Program-made: the position numbers and the translations under genes
Assembly: GCF_017876515.1 (NCBI RefSeq)
Contig: NZ_JAGIOC010000001.1
Location: 3,410,001 to 3,474,000, forward strand
Reading direction: 5' to 3'
Source of the DNA: Brachybacterium fresconis
Lineage (GTDB): Bacteria; Actinomycetota; Actinomycetes; Actinomycetales; Dermabacteraceae
DNA: 64,000 nucleotides
Shown here: piece after piece, positions 34,255 to 42,769 of the stretch
Layout: each line of letters starts with the position of its first letter
Numbering within the stretch: position 1 is the first letter of the stretch
Notes under the pieces: generated by a model
Databases searched by the model: none
What the model was told of the DNA's origin: nothing
The model's input: only the letters and a program-made list of their open reading frames with translations

Positions 34255-34887
34255 TCACCCGGCGCGGTATGCCCTCAGGAACGCCCGCACGCCCTCGATG
34301 ACGAGGGGGCGGAAGCGATCGTCCTCGGTGGCGTTCGCGATGCCGAGCCTGTTGATGGTGGCTGCAAAGGTCAGGCCGATGAAGTGGTCGGCGGCGAGAC
34401 GGGGGTCGGAGATCTCGAGCAGCCCGACGTCGGCCAGGGAGGCGAGCTGCTCGCCGATGGCCTCCTCGGGCTCGTCGGTCAGCGAGGGCGCCCGCGTGCG
34501 CGGCGGGCGGTCGGAGTCGACGTGGGCCAGCCGGCGCAGGGTGGTGTAGTCCGACGAGTCGAGCCAGTCGGTCGCGATCCGCATCGAGAAGTCGACCAGC
34601 GCGGTCTCCAGCTGGTCCGTGGCGGTGATCCCGGCGAGCGTGTCGCGCAGACTGCTGCGGATCGCGGCGAGCAGAGAGCGGCCCAGGTCCTCGAGGACGG
34701 CCCGCAGCAGGGATCGCTTGTCCCCGAAGTAGTCGTACACGGTCCGTTTGGACACGCCGGCCCGGGCGGCGATCGCGTCGACGCTCGAGCGGTCGAACCC
34801 CTCGGTGACGAACAGTTCCCGAGCGGCGCGGAGGATGGCGGACCGTTTCTGCTCGGACCCCTGGCGCAACGACTTCGAAGTGGACAT
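34255..34887 (-). CDS. TetR-family regulator divergent from a TetX-like monooxygenase
   Basis: Regulator of 210 aa with HTH SVDAIAARAGVSKRTVYDYF (about residues 35-54) and a TetR_C ligand domain. ATG 34887 follows TAGGAT by 6 nt with no ribosome site (leaderless). It is divergent from the FAD monooxygenase at 34984, and an ACTACAC/GTGTAGT dyad lies between. Likely represses itself and the monooxygenase. Confidence 0.87.
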   Translation of the reverse strand: MSTSKSLRQGSEQKRSAILRAARELFVTEGFDRSSVDAIAARAGVSKRTVYDYFGDKRSLLRAVLEDLGRSLLAAIRSSLRDTLAGITATDQLETALVDFSMRIATDWLDSSDYTTLRRLAHVDSDRPPRTRAPSLTDEPEEAIGEQLASLADVGLLEISDPRLAADHFIGLTFAATINRLGIANATEDDRFRPLVIEGVRAFLRAYRAG

Positions 34888-34893
34888 CGCTCG

Positions 34894-34899
34894 ATCCTA
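34894..34899 (-). promoter_or_regulatory. Leaderless-type -10 element for TetR at 34887
   Basis: TAGGAT-CGAGCG-ATG on the minus strand. Confidence 0.55.
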
Positions 34900-34904
34900 C
34901 CGCA

Positions 34905-34924
34905 ACTACACTGCACGGTGTAGT
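34905..34924. promoter_or_regulatory. TetR operator candidate
   Basis: ACTACAC (34905-34911) and GTGTAGT (34918-34924) are perfect 7-bp inverted arms separated by TGCACG, located between divergent start sites and next to the leaderless -10 of tetR. Confidence 0.65.
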
Positions 34925-34983
34925 GTAATCACGGTGTCGGCCGGGACTCCGAGATCCGACACCGGACGAGAGGAAACATCCTG

Positions 34984-36177
34984 ATGACATCTTCGAAGCG
35001 CACATCCGTCCTGATCTCCGGGGCGAGCATCGCCGGTCCCGCGCTGGCGTACTGGCTGCATCGATACGGATTCGAGGTCACGGTCGTGGAGAGAGCGGGC
35101 TCCCCGCGCGGAGGCGGCTACCCGATCGACGTCCGGGGCACGGCGATCGAGGTGGTCCGGCGGATGGGACTGCTGCCCCGGCTGCAGGCCGCGAGCCTCC
35201 GGATGGAGCGGTTCACCGTCCTCGACGCCGACGGTGAGGAGGTGGCCACTCTCCGCCCGGCCACCATGACGAAGAGCGTCGAGGGCCATGATCTCGAGCT
35301 GGGGCGCGGAGAGCTGACCGCTGCCCTGTATGCGGCGGTGCACGACGACGTCGAGTTCCTCTTCGATGACTCGATCGACACGCTCGGCGAGCACGGTGAC
35401 GGCGTCGATGTCACGTTCCGCAGCGGCGGCCGTCGTCGGTTCGATCTGGTGGTGGGTGCCGATGGCATGCATTCGCACACCCGACGCCTCGTCTTCGGCG
35501 CCGAGGAGCAGTTTCACCACTATCTCGAATACGCGTTCGCCGTGTTCTCGATGCCCAACACCCTCCAGCTCTCCCATGAGCTCGTGCTGTGGAACAGACC
35601 GGGACGCGCAGCGGCTCTGTACGCCACCGGTGGCGACGAGGACGACGTCCACGCCTTCGTGAACTTCCATCTGCCTGCGCCGCCGCGGGATGCGCTGCGG
35701 AATCCGTCCGCCCAGCGGGCTCTGGTGTCCGAGGTCTACGCCGATGCGGGCTGGAGGGTCCCGGCCATCATCCGGGCGATGCAGAACGCCGAGGACCTGT
35801 TCTTCGACACGGCCGCCCAGATCCGCATGCCGAGCTGGTCGACGGGCCGGGTCGCCCTCGTCGGCGATGCGGCGTACGCACCGTCGTTCTTGACCGGACA
35901 GGGCTCCAGTCTTGCTCTCGTCGGTGCCTACATGCTTGCCGCCTCCCTGGCCGCACACCAGGACCACGCAGCGGCCTTCCGAGCCTATGAGCGCGACACC
36001 CGGGAGTTCGTGACGAGGAACCAGGCGTTGGTCGACACCGGCGGCGCCCCGCTCTTCCCCATCACGGACGCCGCCCTCGACCAGCGCAACGAAGCCCTTC
36101 GAGATCTGGATGCCATGCCACCGTCCACCGGGGACCCCGCCCATACGGCCCAGACGCTGCCCCCACAGATCCGGTGA
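34984..36177 (+). CDS. FAD-dependent monooxygenase, TetX-like
   Basis: Class A flavin hydroxylase of 397 aa. FAD motif SGASIAGPALAYWL (12-25), the DG segment VVGADGMHSHTRRLVFG and GDAAYAPSFLTGQGSS. TetX-type relatives hydroxylate tetracyclines and other polyketides; the GGGYPIDVRG segment near residue 40 fits this group. No ribosome site is obvious at ATG 34984. Controlled presumably by the divergent TetR. Role in drug inactivation or in catabolism of a phenolic compound cannot be distinguished. Confidence 0.87.
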   Translation: MTSSKRTSVLISGASIAGPALAYWLHRYGFEVTVVERAGSPRGGGYPIDVRGTAIEVVRRMGLLPRLQAASLRMERFTVLDADGEEVATLRPATMTKSVEGHDLELGRGELTAALYAAVHDDVEFLFDDSIDTLGEHGDGVDVTFRSGGRRRFDLVVGADGMHSHTRRLVFGAEEQFHHYLEYAFAVFSMPNTLQLSHELVLWNRPGRAAALYATGGDEDDVHAFVNFHLPAPPRDALRNPSAQRALVSEVYADAGWRVPAIIRAMQNAEDLFFDTAAQIRMPSWSTGRVALVGDAAYAPSFLTGQGSSLALVGAYMLAASLAAHQDHAAAFRAYERDTREFVTRNQALVDTGGAPLFPITDAALDQRNEALRDLDAMPPSTGDPAHTAQTLPPQIR

Positions 36178-36202
36178 CAGCTCTCGGCGCCGGGGGCACG
36201 GC

Positions 36203-37462
36203 TCAGCAGGGCACGGAGACCGCGTCCGTCGCCCGGGCGCTCGTCGCAGCCCGTGCCTGCTGGCGACGGTGGACGGCGAACGACCAGCCGGCGATCCCCA
36301 GCCCGAGGACCGCGAGGACCACGCCGGTCCACGCGGGCGCCAACAGCCCCCACCCCGCGGCGAGCACGCCCGCACCGAGCGCGGCGCCCAGGGAGTTGCC
36401 GATGTTCAGTGCGGAGTGGTGCAGCGCCGCGGCCAGCGACGGTGCGTCAGGGGAGGCGTCCAGCAGGAACAGCTGCAGGGAGGGGCCCATCTGTTGGGAG
36501 GTCACGGCGATCGCGAACAGCAGGATCATCCCGGCGACGGCGTTCTGGGCGACCAGCGCGAACACGGCCAGGCTGAGCGCCATGCCGGCCATGCCGAGGA
36601 AGATGGTGCCGTACAGGCTGCGATCGGCCAGGCGCCCGGCGACGATGTTGCCCACCGTCATACCGACGCCGAACACCAGCAGCGCCAGCGGCACCGCCCG
36701 CTCACCCAGACCCATCACGCCCGGCACGATCTCGCCGATGTAGCTGTACACGGCGAACATGCCGCCGAAGCCGATGGCGCCGATGCCGAGCGCGAACCAC
36801 ACCTGGACGCGAGCCAGAGCCCGCAGCTCCCCGCGGATCGAGCCGGTCGAGCCGGAGGATCCGGTATTCGGGGGCTCGGGCACCAGGCGCCAGATCGCCA
36901 TGGTGGAGACCGCGGCGATCAGCACGACGATCACATAGGCGGTGCGCCAGCCCATCGCCTGACCGAGCGCGGTGGAGGCGGGGACACCGATCATGGTGGC
37001 GACCGTCAGGCCCAGCATCACCAGCGACACGGAGCGGGCGCGCCGGCCGGCGGGGGAGAGGTTGGCGGCGACCAGCGAGGCGACGCCGAAGTAGGCGCCG
37101 TGGGGGAGCCCGGCGACGAAGCGGGCGGTGGCCAGCACGGAGAAGTCCGGGGCCATCGCCGAGAGCAGGTTCCCGAGCCCTATCAGGGCGATCAGCAGCA
37201 CCAGCAATCGAGCGCGCGGCATCCGCACGGCGGCGATCGTCACCAGCGGCGCGCCGATCACCACGCCCAGGGCGTACAGGGTGATCAGCATGCCGGCCTG
37301 GGGGATGGACACCTCGAGGTCCTGTGCGATCTGCGGCAGCAGCCCCATGCTGGCGAACTCGGTGGTGCCGATCGCGAAGGCGCCCAGCGACATGGCCAGG
37401 ATGACCAGCCGCAGACGGCCGGCGGGCAGCGGGGTGTGCGGCGTCGCGAGACGGGACGTCAT
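36203..37462 (-). CDS. MFS exporter, DHA1/AraJ-type
   Basis: Twelve-helix efflux transporter of 419 aa. The N-terminus AIGTTEFASMGLLPQIAQDL is the signature of the AraJ/YdhP-type group and the loop after helix 2 carries a basic cluster (RMPRARLL). GGAGGT precedes ATG 37462. Convergent with the TetX-like gene, 25 bp apart, and not obviously tied to a regulator. Probably exports sugars or drugs. Confidence 0.88.
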   Translation of the reverse strand: MTSRLATPHTPLPAGRLRLVILAMSLGAFAIGTTEFASMGLLPQIAQDLEVSIPQAGMLITLYALGVVIGAPLVTIAAVRMPRARLLVLLIALIGLGNLLSAMAPDFSVLATARFVAGLPHGAYFGVASLVAANLSPAGRRARSVSLVMLGLTVATMIGVPASTALGQAMGWRTAYVIVVLIAAVSTMAIWRLVPEPPNTGSSGSTGSIRGELRALARVQVWFALGIGAIGFGGMFAVYSYIGEIVPGVMGLGERAVPLALLVFGVGMTVGNIVAGRLADRSLYGTIFLGMAGMALSLAVFALVAQNAVAGMILLFAIAVTSQQMGPSLQLFLLDASPDAPSLAAALHHSALNIGNSLGAALGAGVLAAGWGLLAPAWTGVVLAVLGLGIAGWSFAVHRRQQARAATSARATDAVSVPC

Positions 37463-37708
37463 GGAACCTCCAGCGCGGGTCGGGCAGGGACATCGCTGCC
37501 GACGCTGGAAGCGGTGAGGGATGGTTCGATCCTATAGGCCGGGGTGGACGAGGGGCCAGGAGTGGGTGAGGGATCTCCGGGACGTGGCGGGCCCTTCCCT
37601 CGAGAGGTCGGCCATGTGGGGAGCCGACGACAGGTCGGCGGCGCTCTGTCGGCCGACGTCCTCTTCGGCGGTGACCAGTCCTGCACCCGGCTCCATGGTC
37701 GGTCCCGG

Positions 37709-38299
37709 TCAGGCGCTCGGGATGCTCGCTCGGGTGAGGGCGCGAGCCAGCTCGGTGCCCGCACTCAGGTCCTCCTGCCCCAGGGGCAACGTCGCGAGAG
37801 CGCCCTCGTGGAGCAGGAGGAGCTGCGTGGCCAGCTCGCCGGGCGCCGTCGCCCCGGCCTCCTCCGCCAGGCGGGCGAAGAGGTCCCGCAGCCAGCGCTT
37901 CTGCTCCAGGGCGATCCTGCGGGCCGGGTCGTCCGGGTCAGGAAGCTCGGCCAGGGCGTTGAGGAAGGCGCAGCCGCGGGAGCTCGTCCGGCTCCACTTC
38001 TGCAGGGCGACGAAGGGTGCGGTGACGGCGTCGACCGCGTCCCCGCACGCGGCCACCTCGGCCTCTGTGAGGGCGCGCCAGCGGGCGTCACGGGCGCTGA
38101 GGTAGGCCGCCACCAGGTGCTCCTTGGAGCCGAACTGGTTGTAGAGGGTGCGCTTGGACGCTCCGGAGTGCTCGGCGACGAGATCGACGCCCACTGCCGT
38201 GATTCCGCGGTGGTAGAAGAGGTCCTCCGCGGCCTCGACGATGCGCTGCCCCGTCGGCGTCATCCGCCGGGGCGTCGGAGACTGGATCCCTGTATTCAC
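37709..38299 (-). CDS. TetR-family regulator divergent from an MDR reductase
   Basis: Regulator of 196 aa. HTH GVDLVAEHSGASKRTLYNQF is at about residues 37-56 and the ligand domain contains FLNALAELPDPDDPARR, typical of the AcrR/YcdC-like group that often control reductases. GTG 38299 is used; an internal ATG at 38263 is the alternative. Two direct repeats 30 bp apart lie between it and the reductase at 38359. It likely responds to an electrophile or quinone. Confidence 0.85.
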   Translation of the reverse strand: MNTGIQSPTPRRMTPTGQRIVEAAEDLFYHRGITAVGVDLVAEHSGASKRTLYNQFGSKEHLVAAYLSARDARWRALTEAEVAACGDAVDAVTAPFVALQKWSRTSSRGCAFLNALAELPDPDDPARRIALEQKRWLRDLFARLAEEAGATAPGELATQLLLLHEGALATLPLGQEDLSAGTELARALTRASIPSA

Positions 38300-38300
38300 A

Positions 38301-38343
38301 GATCGGTGTACCCTTCGAGAGGCATTTACCGATCAGTGTACCC
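38301..38343. promoter_or_regulatory. Direct repeats with 30-bp spacing, TetR operator candidates
   Basis: GATCGGTGTACCC (38301-38313) and GATCAGTGTACCC (38331-38343) differ at one position and start 30 bp apart. The second ends immediately before the first ATG of the reductase mRNA region. Confidence 0.6.
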
Positions 38344-38358
38344 ATGGAGGTGTGCAGA

Positions 38359-39429
38359 ATGACCATTCCGGAGAAGATGACAGCAGTGCGGATCGTGGCG
38401 CACGGAGGCCCGGACGTGCTGGAGCTCGCGGAGGTGCCCGTCCCCGTTCCGGCGGCGGGCGAGGTGCTGGTGGAGGTGCGCGCGGTCGCGCTGAACAACA
38501 CCGACCTCTGGACCCGCCAGGGGGCATACGGCACGCCGGAGGATCCCGAGGCGCTCGCCGGGTGGCGCGGCCCTCTCGACTTCCCTCGCATCCAGGGCGC
38601 TGACGTGGCCGGCATCATCATCGCGGTCGGCCCGGGCGGCGACGCGGGGCTCGAGGGTCGCCGGGTGGTGATCGATCCGGCGATCTACGACGCCGACGGC
38701 CCGCAGGCGAATCCCGTGGGCCTGATGGGCAGCGAGCGGGACGGCGGCTATGCCCAGCACGTCATCGCACCGGTCCGTCAGGTCCACGACGTCACCGGCT
38801 CCTCGCTCTCGGACGCCCAGCTCGCCTCTCTTCCCACCGCCTACGGCACCGCGCTGGGGATGATCGAGCGCGGAGGCGTCCGCGAGGGGGAGACCGTGCT
38901 GGTCACCGGGGCGTCCGGCGGTGTGGGCCTTGCCCTGGTGCAGCTCGCCGCCGCCCGCGGCGCCCGGGTGCTCGCCGTCAGCAGCGGCTCGAAGCTCGAG
39001 GCTGTCCGCAGCGCCGGGGCCGATGCCGTGGTCGATCGCGCGCAGGACATCGTCGGGCAGGTGCGCGCCGCAGCCGACGGGGGCGTCGACGTCGTGCTCG
39101 ACGTGGTGGCCGGCGATCTCGTGGGGGAGGGGCTCTCCCTCCTGCACGAGGGTGGCCGATGGGTGATCGCCGGGGCCCTCGGCGGTCATGGCGTGGGCTT
39201 CGACGTGCGCCGCCTCTACCTGCACAACGCCCAGATCGTCGGCTCCAGCATGCACACGCGGGAACACTTCGCACTGCTGATGGACATCGCCCGTGGGGCT
39301 CAGGTCCAGCCCGTCATCGCGGCCACCTACCCGCTGGACCAGGCGGCCCGCGCGCAGGAGGAGCTGGGCCGGCGCCACCACGTCGGCAAGATCGTTCTGG
39401 ATCCGCGGGAGGCAGCACCGCCGGCATGA
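38359..39429 (+). CDS. MDR-superfamily quinone oxidoreductase-like reductase
   Basis: NADPH-dependent reductase of 356 aa with NNTDLW, the Rossmann motif VTGASGGVGLALVQLAA and no zinc ligands. ATG 38359 preferred because GGAGG lies 8 nt upstream; ATG 38344 has none. Paralogue of the gene at 21632 (shared IPEKM, AHGG/GHGG, FPRIQGAD and the HVGKIV/YIGKLV ending). Divergent TetR with direct-repeat operators suggests induction by its toxic substrate, for example a quinone or enone. Confidence 0.88.
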   Translation: MTIPEKMTAVRIVAHGGPDVLELAEVPVPVPAAGEVLVEVRAVALNNTDLWTRQGAYGTPEDPEALAGWRGPLDFPRIQGADVAGIIIAVGPGGDAGLEGRRVVIDPAIYDADGPQANPVGLMGSERDGGYAQHVIAPVRQVHDVTGSSLSDAQLASLPTAYGTALGMIERGGVREGETVLVTGASGGVGLALVQLAAARGARVLAVSSGSKLEAVRSAGADAVVDRAQDIVGQVRAAADGGVDVVLDVVAGDLVGEGLSLLHEGGRWVIAGALGGHGVGFDVRRLYLHNAQIVGSSMHTREHFALLMDIARGAQVQPVIAATYPLDQAARAQEELGRRHHVGKIVLDPREAAPPA

Positions 39430-39503
39430 GGCCACGGGCCGGGCACGGCTGTGGCGGACCGGAAGATCCCGCTGCCGTGCTGGACAGTTGGCCGCAGGAG
39501 CCC

Positions 39504-39584
39504 GACACCGCCTCGGGCCTCGGACGCACCGTGCGGGGGATCTGCGAGAAGCTCGTGCAGCGCGGTGGGTCCATCGGGGGATGA
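39504..39584 (+). pseudogene. C-terminal fragment duplicated from the small gene at 57733
   Basis: The frame encodes DTASGLGRTVRGICEKL, then VQRGGSIGG and a stop. It corresponds residue for residue to the last 26 aa of the hypothetical protein ending at 58041 (DTASGLGRTVRGIREKL, SQRGGPVGG). The 81-nt stretch is about 88 percent identical between the two. No start or upstream homology is present between the reductase stop and this fragment, so it is a partial copy or remnant. Confidence 0.65.
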
Positions 39585-39641
39585 GACGGGGCGCGGACGG
39601 ACGGCCCCGCGGCCACCCGCGCCCCGTGCGCGATCGGGTCT

Positions 39642-41081
39642 CTAGTCCTCGAGCATCACCGCCGTGCGCGGGAGGAGCGGGAGCGCCAGGAGGCAGGTGG
39701 CGGCCATGACGAGGATGATGACCAGCGTGATGGTCATCGCCGGGATCGTCCCCGCAGCCAGATTGCCGAGGAAGATCGTGGTCACGAGGGCGGACCCGAT
39801 GCCGTTGGCGACCTGCTGGATGGCGCTGAGGGAGCCACTGGCGGAGCCGGCCTCCTCCGGCTGCACGTTGCCCAGGGCGGTGTTGAACACGGAGTTGAAG
39901 CTGATTCCCGCGGCGGTGCCGATGATGCTGGTCGCGATGAGGTTCTGCCACCAGGTGGCCTCCAGGCCGGCCGTGAGGACGATCAGGAGCAGCACACCGG
40001 TACCCAGTAGCGTGGTCAGCATCCCGAGGAGCACCACACGTCGGCCGAGGGAGAGGATGAGGGCATTGGCGATCCCGGAGCCGGCGATGATCCCGATCGT
40101 CAGGGGGATGAGGTTCAGCGACGCCTGGGTGGGGGTGTATCCGAGCCCGAGCTGGAAGAACAGGCTGATGACGTACATCAGGCCGCTGAACCCGGCGAAG
40201 ACGCACAGCCCCACGACCAGGCCCGAGGTGAACCCGCGGTTGGCGAGCAGCTGCCGTGGCAGCAGGGGATCCGGGGTGCGGACCTGACGGATCGCGAACG
40301 CCGCCAGCAGCGCGCCGCCGAGGAGGGTGCTGGCGATCGTGACCGGCCCCCACCCCTGCGATGCCCCGGTGAGCAGCCCGAACAGGAGTCCGAACAGAGC
40401 CGTGCCGAGCAGTGCGCTTCCCCGGGCGTCGATCCGCACCGAGCGGTGCGGCGGGACGGCGGGCAGGTGACGGAGCGCGAGGACCAGGGCGATGCCGCCC
40501 AGGACGACGTTCATCAGGAAGATCGGGCGCCAGGCGAGACCGAACAGGTCGGCATCGATCAGCAGACCGCCGACGATCGGCCCGGCCACGGCGAAGACTC
40601 CGAGCATCGGGGCGAAGACCGCGAACGCCGTGCGCAGCATGGGCTTGGAGAAGGTTGCGGCCATGATCGCCATCCCCTGCGGGATCAGCAGCGCCCCGAA
40701 GGTCCCCTGCACGACGCGGGCGGCGATGAGGGCTCCCGCGGTCGGTGCGAGGCCGGCGAGGGCGGAGCCGGCCATGAAGCCGATCAGCCCGACGAGGAAG
40801 GTGCGGCGCTGGCCGAACCTGTCCCCCAGTCGGCCGCCGAGGACGAGCAGGGACCCGAGGGCCAGGGCGTACGCGGCGCCCAGCCAGGGGATGACGTCGT
40901 CGCCGACGCCGAGGTCCTGGACGATCGACGGGGCGGCCACATTGGTGATGGTCGCGTCCATCAGGTCCATGGCGTCGGCGAGCAGCACGACGATGAGGGT
41001 CAGCCAGGCGGCGCGCGGGGATGCCGTCGGCGTGGTGGTGGGGGCGGTGGTGGTCTCGGTGGAGGTGGGGGTGTCGGTCAT
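39642..41081 (-). CDS. MFS multidrug exporter, DHA2 (14-TMS) family
   Basis: Proton-driven drug exporter of 479 aa with about 14 helices. Motif A is LGGRLGDRFGQRRTF, motif C GVFAVAGPIVGGLLID, and the family start DATITNVAAPSI is present. The Thr/Pro-rich first 22 residues are cytoplasmic. It is divergent from a TetR gene 90 bp away, with a promoter whose spacer contains a CGAAC/GTTCG dyad, the classic drug-pump/TetR layout. Confidence 0.92.
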   Translation of the reverse strand: MTDTPTSTETTTAPTTTPTASPRAAWLTLIVVLLADAMDLMDATITNVAAPSIVQDLGVGDDVIPWLGAAYALALGSLLVLGGRLGDRFGQRRTFLVGLIGFMAGSALAGLAPTAGALIAARVVQGTFGALLIPQGMAIMAATFSKPMLRTAFAVFAPMLGVFAVAGPIVGGLLIDADLFGLAWRPIFLMNVVLGGIALVLALRHLPAVPPHRSVRIDARGSALLGTALFGLLFGLLTGASQGWGPVTIASTLLGGALLAAFAIRQVRTPDPLLPRQLLANRGFTSGLVVGLCVFAGFSGLMYVISLFFQLGLGYTPTQASLNLIPLTIGIIAGSGIANALILSLGRRVVLLGMLTTLLGTGVLLLIVLTAGLEATWWQNLIATSIIGTAAGISFNSVFNTALGNVQPEEAGSASGSLSAIQQVANGIGSALVTTIFLGNLAAGTIPAMTITLVIILVMAATCLLALPLLPRTAVMLED

Positions 41082-41090
41082 GGCGACTCC

Positions 41091-41101
41091 GTTCGACGAA
41101 C
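41091..41101. promoter_or_regulatory. Secondary GTTCG-A-CGAAC dyad
   Basis: Perfect 5-bp inverted arms around one base, 24 bp downstream of the related dyad at 41124 and close to the exporter start. Possible second TetR site. Confidence 0.45.
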
Positions 41102-41116
41102 ACAGGAACGAACAGG

Positions 41117-41145
41117 ATCGTAGCGAACACGTTCGTCACGATCAA
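41117..41145 (-). promoter_or_regulatory. Sigma-70-type promoter of the DHA2 exporter with operator in the spacer
   Basis: Minus strand: -35 TTGATC (41145-41140), 17-nt spacer, -10 TACGAT (41122-41117). The spacer holds the dyad CGAAC-GT-GTTCG (41124-41135), where TetR binding would exclude polymerase. Confidence 0.65.
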
Positions 41146-41159
41146 GGTTGCCCGCACGA

Positions 41160-41165
41160 TAGAGT
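41160..41165 (+). promoter_or_regulatory. Leaderless-type -10 element for TetR at 41172
   Basis: TAGAGT-GGTGGG-ATG; no ribosome site. Confidence 0.55.
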
Positions 41166-41171
41166 GGTGGG

Positions 41172-41855
41172 ATGAGTCGCCCCGAGCCCGTGAGCCGCCG
41201 TGAGCGCCCGGCGAAGCCTGCGCTGTCCCGTGCGGCGATCGTCGATGCGGCGATGGCCGTGCTCGAGCAGGACGGCATCGGCAAGCTGACCATGCGTCGG
41301 GTGGCCGCCGAGCTCGACACCGGACCGGCCTCGCTGTACGTGTACGTCGCCAACACGACCGAGCTGCACGCCCTGCTTCTCGATCGGCTGCTCGGCTCCC
41401 TCGATCTGACGTGGGACGAGGTCGAGCCGTGGCGCGATCGGCTCCACCGGGTGCTGGCCGACTATGTGGAGCTGGTCTCCCGGGAGGCGGGGCTGGCGCG
41501 AGCGGCTCTGTTCGTCTGGCCCGACGGTCCGCACTATCTCGACCTGGTCGAGCTGATCTTGCGCCTGCTGCTGGCCGCCGGCGTCGATGAGCGGACGGCC
41601 GCGTGGGGCGTGGACCTCCTGCTGCAGCACGCCGGTGCCTCCGTGGCCGAGTGGTCCACGCGCGCCGCGGATTCCGGCCAGCGTCTCGAGGACGTCGCGG
41701 CTCAGCTGGATGCGGCGGACCCGGAGCGGAACCCGGTCCTGGGCTCGTTCGACACCGCGCTGTTCACCCAGGGCCACCACACCACGCGCACGCTGTGGGC
41801 GCTCGAGGCCGTCATCACCGGGATCCTGGACGTCCGCTTCCCGTCGGCCTCCTGA
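41172..41855 (+). CDS. TetR-family regulator of the DHA2 exporter
   Basis: Repressor of 227 aa. HTH LTMRRVAAELDTGPASLYVYV (about residues 38-58) matches the TetR subgroup with a TetR_C_1-like ligand domain typical of antibiotic-pump repressors. Leaderless start. The divergent promoter region contains two GTTCG/CGAAC dyads that it probably binds. A perfect 8-bp hairpin overlaps its stop codon. Confidence 0.88.
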   Translation: MSRPEPVSRRERPAKPALSRAAIVDAAMAVLEQDGIGKLTMRRVAAELDTGPASLYVYVANTTELHALLLDRLLGSLDLTWDEVEPWRDRLHRVLADYVELVSREAGLARAALFVWPDGPHYLDLVELILRLLLAAGVDERTAAWGVDLLLQHAGASVAEWSTRAADSGQRLEDVAAQLDAADPERNPVLGSFDTALFTQGHHTTRTLWALEAVITGILDVRFPSAS

Positions 41856-41874
41856 GCCGGCGCCGGGCCGGCTC
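41854..41874 (+). terminator. Hairpin at the tetR stop, terminator candidate
   Basis: GAGCCGGC (41854-41861) and GCCGGCTC (41867-41874) are perfect 8-bp arms around a 5-nt loop beginning in the stop codon. No T-tract, as is common in high-GC genomes. Confidence 0.5.
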
Positions 41875-41975
41875 CGAGCCGACCCGCCGGTGGCTGGCGC
41901 CGCTCAGCCTGGCCCTCGCTCTCCCAGGCTGGGCTCGGCCTGGTAGGTGCCGCTCGTGGGGCGCACGCTCGTGCC

Positions 41976-42734
41976 ATGAGCGATTCGACGACATCCCCTG
42001 ACCATCCGACCACCGTCCTGATCACCGGCGCCAACAAGGGCCTGGGCTACGAGACGGCCCGCCGGCTCGGTGCCCTCGGCTGGCGCGTGCTCCTGGGCGC
42101 CCGGGACGAGACCCGCGGGCGAGAGGCCGCGGATGCCCTCGCCGCCGATGGCGCGGACGTGGCCTTCGTCGCCCTCGACGTCACCTCCGACGCCTCGGTC
42201 GCCGCGGCCCTCGAGGCCGTCGGCGAGACCACGGACAGGCTCGACGTCCTCATCAACAACGCCGGGATCACGGGGGAGCAGGTCGGCCCGATGGATGAGC
42301 TGATCACCCCGGAGAACACGCTGCCCCGCCATCTCCTCCCCGTGCTCGACGTCAACGTGCTCGGACCCCTCCGCGTCACCCGTGCGAGCCTGCCGCTGCT
42401 GCGCGCGGCGGGGGACCCGCGCGTGGTCATGGTCTCCAGCGGCGCCGGGTCCCTGACCCACATGACGGACCCGTCGCGGCCCGAGGCGCAGCGGGCCCAC
42501 CTGATGTATCCCACGTCCAAGACGGCCCTGAACATGCTGACCGTGCAGTACGCGAACGGGATCCCGGACGTCCGGTTCAACCTGGCCGACCCCGGCTTCA
42601 CCGAGACGGATCTGAATCACCACCAGGGCACCCAGACGGTCACCGAGGGCACCGACGCCATCGTCGAGCTGGCCACCGCCTCGCCCGGACCGACCCGGCA
42701 GTACCGTGACCGCCACGGCGTGGTCCCGTGGTGA
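41976..42734 (+). CDS. SDR-family carbonyl reductase-like oxidoreductase
   Basis: Cytoplasmic NAD(P)H-dependent SDR of 252 aa. Cofactor loop TGANKGLG (17-24), NNAG (94-97) and YPTSK (about 169-173) with a preceding catalytic Ser. The GANKGLGYETAR start is typical of carbonyl-reductase-like SDRs. CACGCT lies 6 nt before ATG 41976 (possibly leaderless). Its stop overlaps the frame of the M24-fold gene, whose preferred ATG is 35 bp later, so the two may be cotranscribed. Confidence 0.87.
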   Translation: MSDSTTSPDHPTTVLITGANKGLGYETARRLGALGWRVLLGARDETRGREAADALAADGADVAFVALDVTSDASVAAALEAVGETTDRLDVLINNAGITGEQVGPMDELITPENTLPRHLLPVLDVNVLGPLRVTRASLPLLRAAGDPRVVMVSSGAGSLTHMTDPSRPEAQRAHLMYPTSKTALNMLTVQYANGIPDVRFNLADPGFTETDLNHHQGTQTVTEGTDAIVELATASPGPTRQYRDRHGVVPW

Positions 42735-42769
42735 CGGCGGCCGGGACGAGCGATCCCGAGGAGCACGAC

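Noticed and set aside
34984-36177. Confirmed tetracycline resistance gene
   Set aside because: TetX-like motifs are shared by many flavin hydroxylases, and nothing in the sequence fixes tetracycline as substrate.
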